64,000 nt of DNA from DAOUKH01 sp964291475. GTDB taxonomy: Bacteria; Chloroflexota; Dehalococcoidia; SHYB01. Both the position numbers and the translations under genes were made by a program. Location of the stretch: NCBI GenBank assembly GCA_964291475.2, contig OZ220066.1, positions 77,603 through 141,602 of the forward strand, in the 5' to 3' direction. Under the pieces are notes generated by a model that was given only the letters and a program-made list of their open reading frames with translations, searched no databases and was not told where the DNA came from. Every line of letters starts with the position of its first letter. The stretch's first letter is position 1. Below are positions 53,034 to 63,576 of this stretch, piece by piece.

Positions 53034-54797
53034 ATGCGATTCAGTTCCAAGATGTTGGTTGGTATCGTTGCGGTGCTTGCCGCCTTTGCCCTCATCGTAG
53101 CGGCGTGCGAGGGCGCGCAAGGCCCACCTGGTCCCGCAGGACCGGCGGGCCCGGCAGGACCGGCGGGCCCGGCAGGACCCGCAGGCCCCGCTGGCCCGGC
53201 AGGGCCCGAAGGGCCCGTTGGTGAAGGCGCGATGCCCGCGCCGACGGCCATGCCGGAGCCGACGGCCACGGCCATGCCGGAGCCGGCCATTATGGTCCCT
53301 GGCGCAGATCCCGACGCCAAACGGGGCGGGACCTTCCTCGTCCCGCAGCGGAGCGGCCCCAGGGCGTTCTTGCCGAACGCCGCGGGGTTCTACTCCGGCA
53401 ACCAGATGTTCAGCCACGTCTACGACAAACTGGTGCGCTGGAACTGGGGCGAGCCGAAAGACCAGATCCTTCCCCACCTCGCCGAGAGCTGGGAGATCAG
53501 CTCGTCCGCCGACCGCTACACGTTCAACCTCAAGTCGGGCGTAAAGTGGCATGACGGCGAGGACTTCACCGCTTCCGACGCCAAGTACTCGCTGGAGAAC
53601 CAGGGCGGCCGCGTGGCGCCCGAGTACGCGATCATCGGCAGCATCGACACACCGGATGACACGACGCTGATCGTCAACCTGGCGGAGCCGAACTCCAACT
53701 TCCTGGCCCCGCTGGCGATGCAGCTTTCGCCGATCTACGCCGAGCACGTCGTGGAAGGCTATTCCGGCGAGCCCATCAACGCGCCGCAGATCGGCACCGG
53801 CCCGTACCTCTACGAAGAGTTCACGCCGGACGTGAGTATGGACTTGTCGGCCAATCCGAACTACCACATTCCCGGCATTCCTTACCTCGACGCGGTGAAG
53901 TTCCTGTACATCCCCGACGAGGGGACCAGGGTCTCCGCGTTCAAGACCGGAAGGCTGCACGTGCTCGGCCCCGGGGCCACCACGGTCAACGCAGCGGTCA
54001 TCGCGGACCTCAAGGGCGACGTCCCCGACCTGAACGAGAACGAGTTCTTCTCGCTCGAGGTCGCCGGCATCTTCTTCAATACGGCGAAGGCGCCGTGGGA
54101 CGACATCCGCGTGCGGCGCGCAGCATTCCTGGCCTTCGACCACCAGGCCGCGCTCAGCGTGCTCCCAGAGCACGTCTTGATATCGGCGTTCCAGGTCGGG
54201 CCGCCGGGCTGGGGCCTCTCGGAAGATGAGATCGTCACGAGGCCCGGCTTCCGTTCGGGCGCCGACTTGGAGGCGGACCGCGAAGAGGCCAGGCGGCTGC
54301 TCGCGGAGGCCGGATTCGCCGATGGCCTCGACGTGGAGAACGTCGTGGTCTCCGGCACCACCTACAACGGCACTTTCTGGCAGTTCGCCCAAGACCAGCT
54401 GAGGACCATCGGCATCAACGCGAGCGGTGCGCAGCTGCCGTTCGCCGAGCATGCCGCTGCCAAGACGAACGGCGACTTCACGCTCAACGTGGATTCCCCG
54501 GCGATGAACTACGCCGACCCGAATGGGGCGATCCTCTCGATCCTCCCCGGCATCTTCGTCAAGCTGGAAGATGCGCAGACGGCCGACCTGTTCGCGCAGC
54601 AGCGCGGCGAGACCGATCCGGCGAAACGGAGCCAGCTCGTCATCGAGATGCAGGAGCGCATGTTCGAGACGATCCCCTACGTGCCGGTGAGTTGGCTTGG
54701 CTCGTTCTGGCCCGGACGTCCGGAAGTCCAGAACTACACGTCGCCGCTAGGGCAGTGGGGCAACGTCATGTGGGACCGCGTCTGGCTCGACGAATAA
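53034..54797 (+). CDS. Peptide/nickel-type ABC transporter substrate-binding lipoprotein with collagen-like linker
   Basis: 587 residues from ATG 53034 (AAGGAG 9 bases upstream). Signal and lipobox IVAAC (Cys25); then ten or so GPA/GPP triplets (residues 30-64) in place of the usual Pro/Thr linker. The SBP_bac_5 domain follows: YTFNLKSGVKWHDGEDFTAS, QIGTGPYLYEEFTPD, DDIRVRRAAFLAFDHQ, and C-terminal FETIPYVPVSWLGSFW. A strong hairpin follows the gene, then an amidohydrolase, an N-acyl-D-amino-acid deacylase-like gene and two permeases on the same strand, suggesting import of a compound that those hydrolases process. Confidence 0.9.
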   Translation: MRFSSKMLVGIVAVLAAFALIVAACEGAQGPPGPAGPAGPAGPAGPAGPAGPAGPAGPEGPVGEGAMPAPTAMPEPTATAMPEPAIMVPGADPDAKRGGTFLVPQRSGPRAFLPNAAGFYSGNQMFSHVYDKLVRWNWGEPKDQILPHLAESWEISSSADRYTFNLKSGVKWHDGEDFTASDAKYSLENQGGRVAPEYAIIGSIDTPDDTTLIVNLAEPNSNFLAPLAMQLSPIYAEHVVEGYSGEPINAPQIGTGPYLYEEFTPDVSMDLSANPNYHIPGIPYLDAVKFLYIPDEGTRVSAFKTGRLHVLGPGATTVNAAVIADLKGDVPDLNENEFFSLEVAGIFFNTAKAPWDDIRVRRAAFLAFDHQAALSVLPEHVLISAFQVGPPGWGLSEDEIVTRPGFRSGADLEADREEARRLLAEAGFADGLDVENVVVSGTTYNGTFWQFAQDQLRTIGINASGAQLPFAEHAAAKTNGDFTLNVDSPAMNYADPNGAILSILPGIFVKLEDAQTADLFAQQRGETDPAKRSQLVIEMQERMFETIPYVPVSWLGSFWPGRPEVQNYTSPLGQWGNVMWDRVWLDE

Positions 54798-54806
54798 GCG
54801 GGCACC

Positions 54807-54833
54807 GGGGCGGCGGGCTGAGTCCGCCGCCCC
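54807..54833 (+). terminator. Strong GC hairpin after the binding-protein gene
   Basis: GGGGCGGCGG (54807-54816), a 7-base loop and the exact complement CCGCCGCCCC (54824-54833), 10 bases after the stop codon. No U-tract follows, so it is either a weak terminator or an mRNA-stabilising hairpin letting the binding protein be made in excess over downstream genes. Confidence 0.55.
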
Positions 54834-54869
54834 GAAGAAGGACAACCTGGGGTTGAGGAGGGGTGCGAG

Positions 54870-56011
54870 ATGACCACGGACGTCCAGACGATGCTGCTGT
54901 CCGCCGATAACCATATCGTCGAACCCCCCGACCTGTGGACCGCCCGCGCCGACGCGGACTACTTGGAGCGAGTGCCCAGGCTGGTGAAGGGCGATGACTA
55001 CGACTGGTGGTGCGTCGAAGGCAACCAGTCGATGGGGTCCATCGGCAACACGACGCAGGCCGGCGACCGATATACGAGCGTCGAACCCCACAAGATGACG
55101 GCCAAGGGCCGCTGGGAGAGCGTGCGTCCGGGCGCCTACGATCCCCATGAGTCGGTCGCCGACATGGAGTACGACGGCGTCTTCGGCGGGGCGATCTTCC
55201 CCACCGCAGGCGTCGGCGGAATCTGGCGGATCGAAGACACGGGCCTGCTCAACGTGGTGTGCAGCCTCTACAACGAGTGGATCGCCGACTTCTGCAAGCC
55301 CTACCCCGACCGGCTCAAGGGTGTCGCGATGCTGAACCTCGACAACGTCGAGGATGGCGTGCGGGAGCTGTACCGGGCGCACGATCTGGGGCTGACCGCC
55401 GCCCTGATCACCGTCTACCCCAAGCACGAGCGGCAGTACCACAACCCCGAGTACGAGCCTCTCTGGGCCGCGGCCCACGAGCTGGGGATGCCGCTGTGCC
55501 TGCACTCGGGCTCCCACCGCGACGGCGTGCCCATGGACCAGTTCAACGATGAGGACCCAAACAACCCGCTTGGGGTCATGTACTGCACGCAGCAATACCG
55601 GGTCATGCGCTCCATCGCTTCGATGATCTGGTCGAAGGTGTTCGAGCGCTATCCCGACCTCAAGGTGGCCAGCGTCGAGAACAACGCGGGCTGGGCGCCG
55701 CACTTCCTCTACATGATGGACCTCCACCACCGGACCGGGGCATGCTGTGGCCCCGGTTCAAGAACGACATGTGCCCGAGCGACTTCTTCCACCGCAACGT
55801 CTTCCTGAGCTTCCAGGAAGACTGGCAGGCGGTGCGGGAGCGCGACCTGATCGGCGTCGAAAACCTGATGTGGGGCTCCGACTATCCCCATACCGAGGGG
55901 ACGTGGCCCGACTCGAAGCGCGTGATCGGCGAGATCTTCAGCGAGGTCCCCGACGATGAGGTGCGCCTGATGACCCACGACAACGTTGCGAAGGTGTTCG
56001 GCTTCAACTAG
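54870..56011 (+). CDS. Amidohydrolase family 2 protein, one frameshift
   Basis: Amidohydrolase-2 family protein of about 380 residues. ATG 54870 after GAGGAGGGG; LLSADNHIVEPPDLWTARADAD has an NH variant of the DxH metal motif. AALITVYPK, PLCLHSGSHRDG, ASVENNAGWAPHFLYMMD and, after the frame change near 55738, NLMWGSDYPHTEGTWPDS with the catalytic Asp. The change is repaired by one extra G in CCGGGG (giving HRTGGMLWPRFKND), so an assembly error in a homopolymer is likely. It lies between a binding-protein gene and a D-aminoacylase-like gene in one direction. Confidence 0.82.
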
Positions 56012-56053
56012 CCTCAAGGGAGGCCGGTAAAGCCGGTCCCGAGGAGACACGTC

Positions 56054-57741
56054 ATGGCCGAGTATGACCTCGTACTACGCGGAGGCACGGTCATCGAAGG
56101 GACCGGCGTCCCCCGCTACCGCGCCGACCTGGCGATCAAGGACGGACGGATCGCCAAGGTCAGCGGGCACATTCCGGCGGGAGCCGCCACTGAGCTTGAC
56201 GCCGGCGGCTGCATCGTAGCCCCCGGCGCGATCAATCTGCACACGCACTACGACGCCCAGCTCAACTGGGACCCGTACGCCACGCTCGACGGCTGGTTCG
56301 GGCAGACCACGATGACCATCGGCCAGTGCGGGTTCGGCTTCGCGCCGACGCGGCCCGAAGACCGCGACCTGAACATGCGCATGATGAACCGCATCGAGGC
56401 GATCCCGCTCGATTCGATGCGCAAGGGGATGCGGTGGGACTGGGAGACGTACCCGGAATATCTCGACAGCCTCGACCGCCAGGGGCTCGGCGTCAACGTC
56501 GGCTCGCTTCTGCCGTTCTGTTCCCTGCGGGGCTACGTCTTGGGGATGATCCCCGCCAGAGAGCGCACCTCGGTGACCGACAAAGAGCTCAACCGAATGA
56601 AGGAGCTCTTCCACGAGGGCATGCAGGCCGGCTCGTTCGGCTTCGCCATCGACCGGAGCGAGGAGGACCGCTGCGAGGACGGCAGCCCGATTCCGACGCA
56701 CATGGCCTCCGAGGCGGAGGTCGTTGGCCTGGCCGAGGTGCTCGGCGGGTTCGGCGTCGGCATGATGGGCTGGACGATGATCCGGTCGGTGAACCACGAT
56801 GCTCAGGAGCGCATGGTCACCAAGATGCTCCGGGCCAGCGGAAGGCCGCTGCACGTGGTTTTGGACCGGAACGAGAGCGGCCCCGAGTGGTATCGCCAGT
56901 GCCGTGAGGAAGGGCTGCCGATCGCGCCGCAGAAGACCCCGCTCCGCATCGCCGGACGGTGGTCGCTGGCCGAGTACAACCTCTTCGACTACATGCCGTC
57001 CTGGGTCGACCCGCTGGTCGGCACCGCGGCGGTGCGGGCCGAAAAGCTCCGCGCACCCGGAGTCCGCGAGGCGATGAAGCGTGACGTCGAGGCGCAGCCC
57101 GACAGCCGGACCGACTGGGATTCGGTCAGGGTGCTGCAGGTCGTCCATGAGCGGAACTACCCCTACGAAGGGAAGTCGATGCGGCAGGTGGCGGAGATGA
57201 TGGGCAAGCATCCCGTCGACGCGCTGCTGGACTTGGCGCTGGACGAGGACCTGCTGACCGAGTTCAGCAATCAGGAGTCCTACGAGGCCGAGGGCGATCT
57301 CGCGGGCAAGATCGCGGACCTCTGCGACCCTTCGACGCACATCTCGACGTCCGACGGCGGGGCGCACACCCGGTTCCAGGCCAACGCGCGGTGGGTGGTG
57401 GACATGCTTGCCTACTGGATCCGCGACAAGGAGATCATGTCGCTGGAGCAGGGGCACTACAAGATGAGCGCCTATCCGGCGTGGATCGCCGGCTACACCG
57501 ACCGCGGGACCCTCACCGTCGGTCGGGCCGCCGACATCATGGTCTACGACCTCGGCGAGCTGGGCGTCCTCAACGAAGACCCGGTCTACTCCAATGACTT
57601 CCCGGAGGCGAGCGCCGCCTGATCCAGAAACCGAAGGGGCTGCGGTACACGCTGGTCAACGGCGCCGTGACGTTCGAGGAAAACGAGTGCACCGGGGCGC
57701 TACCGGGCAAGCTCCTTCGCAGCTACGATATGGCCCGTTAG
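56054..57741 (+). CDS. N-acyl-D-amino-acid deacylase-like amidohydrolase, one frameshift
   Basis: Amidohydrolase-3 (D-aminoacylase type) of about 562 residues. ATG 56054 after GAGGAGA. MAEYDLVLRGGTVIEGTGVPRYRADLAIKDGRIAKV is the urease-like N-terminal beta domain; H63-T-H65 (INLHTHYDAQLNWD) binds metal; STSDGGAHTRF supplies the catalytic Asp, and TDRGTLTVGRAADIMVYD is the C-terminal signature. The frame stops early at 57622, but the expected tail (RRLIQKPKGLRYTLVNG, ECTGALPG) continues one frame over to TAG 57739-57741. Adding one C to CCC near 57602 restores it. Neighbouring permeases fit uptake of N-acyl amino acids or peptides; this is inference. Confidence 0.85.
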
Positions 57742-57860
57742 GGCCGCCCCAGCGGCGCGTGGTTCTCGACGCCGGCCGTCACCGGACAGTCCACGAGGCC
57801 GGCGGCTCGCACGAGCAGCGGCGCCGCATCGTTGAATAGCTGAGGAACGAAGGCCTCGCC

Positions 57861-58829
57861 GTGCAACGCTATCTGGTAAACCGCCTCCTGTTGATCATCC
57901 CCACGGTGATCATCATTTCCTTCGCGATCTTCTTGATCTTCCGTCTGCTTCCCGGCGACGTGGCGCTCAATATCCTGTCCGACGATGGACGGAGCACCGT
58001 CGACCCGGTGGAGTACCAGGAGCTTCGCGACGAGCTTGGGCTCAACGACCCGCTCATGGTCCAGTACGGCGGGTGGCTCTGGGATCTCGTCCGGCTCGAC
58101 GGCGGCAAGTCGTTGGTCACCGGGACCGCGGTCTTCAGCGACCTTGGCCGCACCCTGCCGATCACGCTCGAGCTTGCGGCCTTCGCCATTGTCATAAGTG
58201 GCATCATCGCCGTGCCGCTGGGCGTCATCGGTGCACTCAATCAAAACGGGGTGTGGGACCTCTCCGGCCGGCTCTTTACGACCATTGGCCTCGCCATGCC
58301 CAGTTTCCTGGCGGGCGCCCTGCTTTTCCTCTTGCTCGTCAACCAGTTCAGTTGGATTCCGCCGCTTGAGTTCACGCCCTTCTTCGAAGATCCGGTGGCG
58401 AACCTGCAGCAGATGATCTTCCCCGCGCTGGTGCTCGGCTTCGCGTCGTCCGCGGTGCTGACCAGGATCACGCGCTCCTCGATGCTCGAGGTCCTCCGCC
58501 AGGACTACGTCCGCACCGCAAGAGCCAAGGGCCTCTCTCCGAGCCTCGTCGTGCGGCGCCATTCCTTGCGCAATGCCCTGCTGCCGCTGGTGACCCTCGC
58601 CGGAATCGAAGTGGCTTTCCTGCTCGGCGGTTCGATCATCGTCGAGAGGATCTTCGTGCTCCCGGGGCTTGGGTCCCAGATGCTCAACGCCATCGAGTTG
58701 CGTGACTGGGTGACCGTGCAGACGGTCGTCACGGTCTTCGCCCTCTCGATCTTGCCGCTCAACGTCATCCTGGACGTCCTGTATGGGTGGCTGGACCCAC
58801 GAATCCGCCTCGGAAGCGGTGTGTCGTGA
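57861..58829 (+). CDS. Peptide/nickel-type ABC transporter permease (DppB-like)
   Basis: 322-residue permease starting at GTG 57861: RYLVNRLLLIIPTVIIISFAIFLIFRLLPGD at the N-terminus, about six membrane segments, the EAA loop MLEVLRQDYVRTARAKGLSPSLVVRRHSLRNAL, and the C-terminal LYGWLDPRIRLG. The stop overlaps the start of the next permease gene. With the binding protein at 53034 it gives a transporter lacking ATPase genes locally. Confidence 0.92.
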   Translation: MQRYLVNRLLLIIPTVIIISFAIFLIFRLLPGDVALNILSDDGRSTVDPVEYQELRDELGLNDPLMVQYGGWLWDLVRLDGGKSLVTGTAVFSDLGRTLPITLELAAFAIVISGIIAVPLGVIGALNQNGVWDLSGRLFTTIGLAMPSFLAGALLFLLLVNQFSWIPPLEFTPFFEDPVANLQQMIFPALVLGFASSAVLTRITRSSMLEVLRQDYVRTARAKGLSPSLVVRRHSLRNALLPLVTLAGIEVAFLLGGSIIVERIFVLPGLGSQMLNAIELRDWVTVQTVVTVFALSILPLNVILDVLYGWLDPRIRLGSGVS

Positions 58830-59716
58830 CTTCCGCGATGAGCGCGACGGCGTCCTCGTGGGTGTTGGGCCGGCTCCGCTTGCTGGGTAGGCGGACCTAT
58901 CAATTCGCCCGGACGTCGCCGGCGGGGGCCGCCGGGGCGGTGCTCGTGCTCGTGATGGTGGTGTTGGCCGTCTTCGGTCCCTTGATCCAGCCCTATGGCC
59001 CGCTGGACACGAATTTCAACGACCTCTTCCGGGGTCCCGGCGGCGATTTCCTTCTCGGCACCGACTACCTGGGGCGGGACCAGTTCAGCCGTTTGATCGC
59101 GGGCGCGCGGCCCGCCATCTTCGTCTCCATCGCCTCGGTTTTCGCGGGTGTCGTCATCGGCGGGCTGATCGGGACCGTGAGCGGCTTCATCGGAGGATGG
59201 CTCGACCTGACCCTGCAGCGGATCATGGACGGGCTCCTGACGATGCCAACGCTGATTCTGGCGCTGGCCCTCGTTACCGTGTTGGGCCGCGGCGACGTCA
59301 ACGTCGGCATCGCCATCGCGACGATCGCCATACCGATAGCCAACCGCCTGACCCGCGCCGTTACGCTGTCGAGCAAGGAGGAGACCTACGTGGAGGCCGC
59401 CAGGGCGATCGGCGCCTCCAGCGTCAGAGTCATGTTCCGCCACGTGGGGCCGAACCTGATCCCGCCGCTGCTCGTCGTGGTTTCCAACCTCATATCGTTC
59501 GCCATCATCATCGCCGCGGCGCTGGCCTTCCTCGGCGTGTCGGACTCGCCGCCGACGCCCTCCTGGGGACTGATGCTCTCCGAGGGCGTCGACCAGTATT
59601 CCACGCAAGCACCGTGGCTGGTCATCGGCCCGGCGGTCTTCATCTTCACCACCATCCTGGGCTTTACACTGTTAGGCGACGCGGGCCGCGACTATCTCGA
59701 CCCGCGCATGCGATGA
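58826..59716 (+). CDS. Peptide/nickel-type ABC transporter permease (DppC-like)
   Basis: 296-residue permease. The start is GTG 58826, overlapping the preceding stop as GTGA; the longer frame from 58787 is rejected. Features: GAVLVLVMVVLAVFGPLIQPYGP, LLGTDYLGRDQFSRLIAGARPA, EAARAIGASSVRVMFRHVGPNLIPP (EAA loop) and LGFTLLGDAGRDYLDPRMR. It partners the DppB-like gene. The molybdenum hydroxylase gene begins 28 bases later and may be in the same transcript. Confidence 0.92.
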   Translation: MTSAMSATASSWVLGRLRLLGRRTYQFARTSPAGAAGAVLVLVMVVLAVFGPLIQPYGPLDTNFNDLFRGPGGDFLLGTDYLGRDQFSRLIAGARPAIFVSIASVFAGVVIGGLIGTVSGFIGGWLDLTLQRIMDGLLTMPTLILALALVTVLGRGDVNVGIAIATIAIPIANRLTRAVTLSSKEETYVEAARAIGASSVRVMFRHVGPNLIPPLLVVVSNLISFAIIIAAALAFLGVSDSPPTPSWGLMLSEGVDQYSTQAPWLVIGPAVFIFTTILGFTLLGDAGRDYLDPRMR

Positions 59717-59744
59717 TGCGGCCAACAGCCGAAAGGACGCAGCC

Positions 59745-62044
59745 ATGACTACCGACATTGAATCCGCCAGACCAACGGACGCCGGCTTCCGGGTCGTGGG
59801 GACGAGGCCCATCCGGCACGATGGCGTGGAGAAGGTCACCGGCCGGGCCCGGTACGGCGCCGACGTGCAGGTGTCCGGTCTTCTGCACGGCAAGGTCCTG
59901 CGGAGCCCGCATCCGCACGCCCGCATCCGCCGCATCGACACCACCAAGGCGGAAGCGCTGCCGGACGTGAAGGCTGTCGCGACCTCCGCCGACCTCCCGC
60001 TCATCGGCGACCGGGCCATCGACTTCGCCGAAATCAGGGGCAACGCGAGGATGCTGGCCGAGAACGTCCTGGCCAGGTCGAAGGCCCTCTATAAGGGGCA
60101 CGCTGTGGCCGCGGTCGCCGCGACCAGCCCCCACGCCGCCGAGGAGGCGCTGGCCCTGATCGACGTCGAGTACGAGATCCTGCCCACGGTGCTCACCTTC
60201 CGGGACGCGATGCGGCCCGACGCGCCCCTGCTGCATGAAGAGCTGACCACGCGGTCGACGTTCGCCTTTCTGGAACGGGGGAGCGATACCGAGGTCCCGA
60301 GCAACGTCTCCTTCCGCATCCAGTTCAAGAACGGCGACGTGGAGGAGGGATTCAACGAGGCCGACGTCATCGTCGAGCGCGAGTTCACCACCCAGACCGT
60401 GCATCAGGGGTACATCGAGCCCCATACGTCGACCGCATGGTGGGCGCCGGACGGGCAGGTGACGGTGTGGACGAGCACCCAGGGCCCGTTCAATATTCGC
60501 GCCGAGACCGCCATGATCCTGGGGATTCCCGAATCGTTGGTGCGGGTCATCCCCATGGAGATCGGGGGAGGCTTCGGCGGCAAGCTCGATACCTACCTCG
60601 ACCCGGTGGCCGCCATCCTTTCCCGAAAGAGCGGCCAGCCCGTCAAGCTCGTCATGAGCCGCGCCGAAGTCCTGGAGGCGTCGGGCCCGACGTCGGCGAC
60701 GAACCTCCGGTGCAAGATCGGGGCGACCGGAGCCGGGCGGATCACCGCCGCCGAGATATCAATGATCTATGAGGCCGGCGCCTTTCCGGGCTCGCCCGTT
60801 GGCGAAGGCGCGATGAGCGGCTCGGCGGCCTACAAGATCGACAACATCCTCATCGACGGCTGCGACGTCGTCTGCAACAAGCCGAAGGTGGCTGCCTACC
60901 GGGCGCCGGGAACCCCGGCCGCTGCCTACGCCGTCGAGAGCGTCCTCGACGAGCTGGCCGGCCGGCTCGACATGGACCCGCTCGATCTGCGGAAGAAGAA
61001 CCTCGCCGGCAAGGGCGACCGGATGCCGAACGGCCTTCCCCAACCGCAGCACGGCGGCGAGCAGGTGATCGACGCCATGAAGCGGCATCCCCATTACCAG
61101 TCCGATCTCGGCGGGCCGAACCGCGGGCGCGGCATCGCGCTGGGCTACTGGAAGAACGCCAGCATGCAGTCCTGCGCCACGATGAACGTGAACAGCGACG
61201 GAACGGTCAGCCTGGTCACGGGGTCGGTCGATATCGGCGGAACGCGGGCCGCGGTCGCCATGCAGGCGGCGGAGGCGCTGGGGCTGGCGGCCACCGACGT
61301 GCACCCGCTCGTCACCGATACGGACTCCGTGGGCTGGACGGGGCTCACCGGCGGCAGCCGGACGGCGGTCGATACGGGCCGGGCCGCGCTCCTCGCCGCG
61401 GAGGCGGCGAAAGGCGAGATGGCGGCCCGCGCCGCCCTGCTCTGGGAGGTCGAGGCCGGCGACGTCGTCTTCGACGACGGCGAGTTCGTCTGCACGAAGG
61501 GCGAGGGCCGGCGGATCGGCTGGAAGGAGCTTGCGGAGCAGCTCCCGCGTTTGGGCGGTCTGATCTCGGTCTCGTCGGTGGCCCACCCCGCGAAGGCGGC
61601 CCCCGCGATTGCCGGGAACATTGTCGACGTCGAGGTGGACCCCGAAACGGGGAAGGTCAGCCTCCTCCGCGTGACCGCGTTTCCAGGACGTGGGGCAGGC
61701 GGCGCACCCCAGCTACGTCGAAGGCCAGATGCAGGGCGGCACGGTGCAGGGGGATCGGCTGGGCGCTGACCGAGACCTACAGTTTCACGAGCGAGGGGGT
61801 CATGTCCAACGCCAGCTTCTTGGACTACCGCATGCCGACCAGTTTGGACGTGCCCAACATCGACTCGGTGTTGCTGGAGGTCCCGACCCAGGAGCACCCG
61901 TTCGGGATGCGCGGCGTCGGCGAGGTCTCGATCGTCCCGCCCTTGGCCGCCGTCGCCAACGCGGTGTCGGACGCCATCGGCGTCAGGATGACGCGCCTGC
62001 CCATGACGCCGGCCGAGGTGCTGACCGCCCTGAGCGAGAAGTAG
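59745..62044 (+). CDS. Xanthine dehydrogenase/CO-dehydrogenase-type molybdopterin-binding large subunit, two frameshifts
   Basis: About 766-residue molybdenum hydroxylase large subunit. ATG 59745 after AAAGGA. The ald_Xan_dh_C domain (DGVEKVTGRARYGADV, GLLHGKVLRSPHPHARI) is followed by the Mo-binding domain with GGGFGGK (274-280), AYRAPGTPAAAYAVES and the C-terminal FGMRGVGEVSIVPP, whose Glu (codon 61922-61924) is the expected catalytic base. The frame changes near 61682 (to FQDVGQAAHPSYVEGQMQGG) and near 61749 (to IGWALTETYSF); both are repaired by removing one base from TTT and GGGGG runs. The usual FAD and 2Fe-2S subunit genes are absent nearby. Confidence 0.85.
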
Positions 62045-62050
62045 TCGCGG

Positions 62051-63273
62051 CTACTGGGCCAAAGCGCCCGGCACCTTGGGGAAGATGACCTCGTCCTCCT
62101 CCAGAGAGCGAAGCTCCTGTGCGGAACGGCCCAGCAGCTCGCTGACGACGTAGCCGTTGTGCTCCGCGACCAGTGGGGCCGCCGCGTCGATCTTCGCGGG
62201 CTTCGAGTTCCGCATCTTGGGAACGACCCCGGGTACCGTCAGCGGGCCGTGCAAGGGGTGCTCGACCTCGACCAACATCTCGCGGGCCTTGAGGTGCTCG
62301 TCCTCGAAGATGTCGGGCAGCTCGTGCACCGGCCCCACGACCAGGTCCTCCTCCCGCAGCGCGGCGAGCGCCTCGTCGACGGTGAGCTCGCACGACCACT
62401 CCTCGATCAGGACGTCGAGGTCGTCATGGTTCTCCCAGCGCTTCGGCGTCAGGGCGTAGCGGGGATCGTCGGCGAGCTCGGGGCGGCCGATGACCTTGGC
62501 CAGCCGGTGCCAGTTCGTGTCGCCGCCGCCGGCGATGACGATGTGCCCGTCCTTGCAGCGGTAGGCGCCGGAGACGCCGGCGCCCGCAACCCGGTTGCCG
62601 ATCCGCTCGTAGAAGAGGTCGGCGAACTTGTAGCGGATGGGGTGGTAGTTCAACTGGTAGACCATCGCGTCGAGCATGCTGACGTCGACGTGCTCGCTCC
62701 GGCCGGACATGGCCCGCTGGCAGAGCGCCGACGCGACGCTCAGCGCCCCGAACATGCCCCCGGAGTAGTCGGCCATTTCGACGCCGTACTTGGTGGGTGG
62801 GTCGCCGGGCTGGCCGTTGAGGCTCATCAGCCCGCTCATCGCCTGCGCGATGAAGTCGACGCACGGGAGTTGTGAGTACGGCCCGACCTGGCCGAAGCCG
62901 GAGATCGACGCCAGCACGATCGTCGGGTTGAGCTTCTGAGGTCCTCGTACCCGATGCCGAGTCTGTCCATCACGCCCGGTCGAAAATTCTCGACGCAGGC
63001 GTCGGAGATCCGTATCAGATCGCGGAAGAGAGCCTTACCCTCCTCGGTCTTCAGGTCCACGGTCATGGACATCTTGCCGCGGTTGTGGACTTGGAAGGTG
63101 AGGCTCTCCCCGTAGGGTGTGGGGTATGCCCCGCCGTAGCGGCCCGCCTCCCCGTTCAGCGGCTCGACCTTGATCACCTCGGCTCCCAGATCCCGGAGCA
63201 GCGAGGTGCAGACCGGTCCCGCCATGAAGTGGGTCAGGTCGGCGACGCGTAGTCCGTGGAGCGGGCCGCTCAT
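62051..63273 (-). CDS. Family III CoA-transferase (CaiB/BaiF), one frameshift
   Basis: About 408-residue CaiB/BaiF CoA-transferase starting at ATG 63273: LHGLRVADLTHFMAGPVCTS, DLGAEVIKVEPLNGEAGRYG, ENFRPGVMDRLGIGYEDL. The frame changes near 62940; one missing base, for example CTCCAGAAG read as CTCAGAAG, restores LNPTIVLASISGFGQVGPY. VDVSMLDAMVYQ keeps the nucleophilic Asp. It is convergent with the molybdenum hydroxylase (6 bases between stops). Substrate unknown. Confidence 0.82.
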
Positions 63274-63576
63274 TTTAGGGCCTCCTTGCCGTCCTCAGGC
63301 GGCACAAGAATGGCAGAATCTCACCTGCCTCACAACACTGCGGGTCCGGTGAACGGGGACTAGGTTGTGGGAAGCGAGCGAAGCGCTGGTTGCGGCGTCA
63401 CGCTGACTGCCTTCGGAAGCGGCCTACGGGGCAAGGGCCGCGGCGGTGCGCCGGGCGCCTGGTACCCCTGACTTGCTGTAGGGCGAACTTTGCGCGGGTA
63501 GCGGCGTTGTAGGTCAGCCGCTCCTCTTAGGCGAGGCGTGCCGGGATACCAAGCGATCAGGGCTCCGCCCCTAGAG
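63274..63576. other. Spacer with a short repeat shared with 34051-34090
   Basis: 303 bases. Bases 63481-63520 match 34051-34090 at about 75%; both read on the minus strand as RL(T/S)Y then AT(R/Q)A(K/E)F, suggesting a decayed coding scrap of the same dispersed element. No promoter or other gene recognised. Confidence 0.45.
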
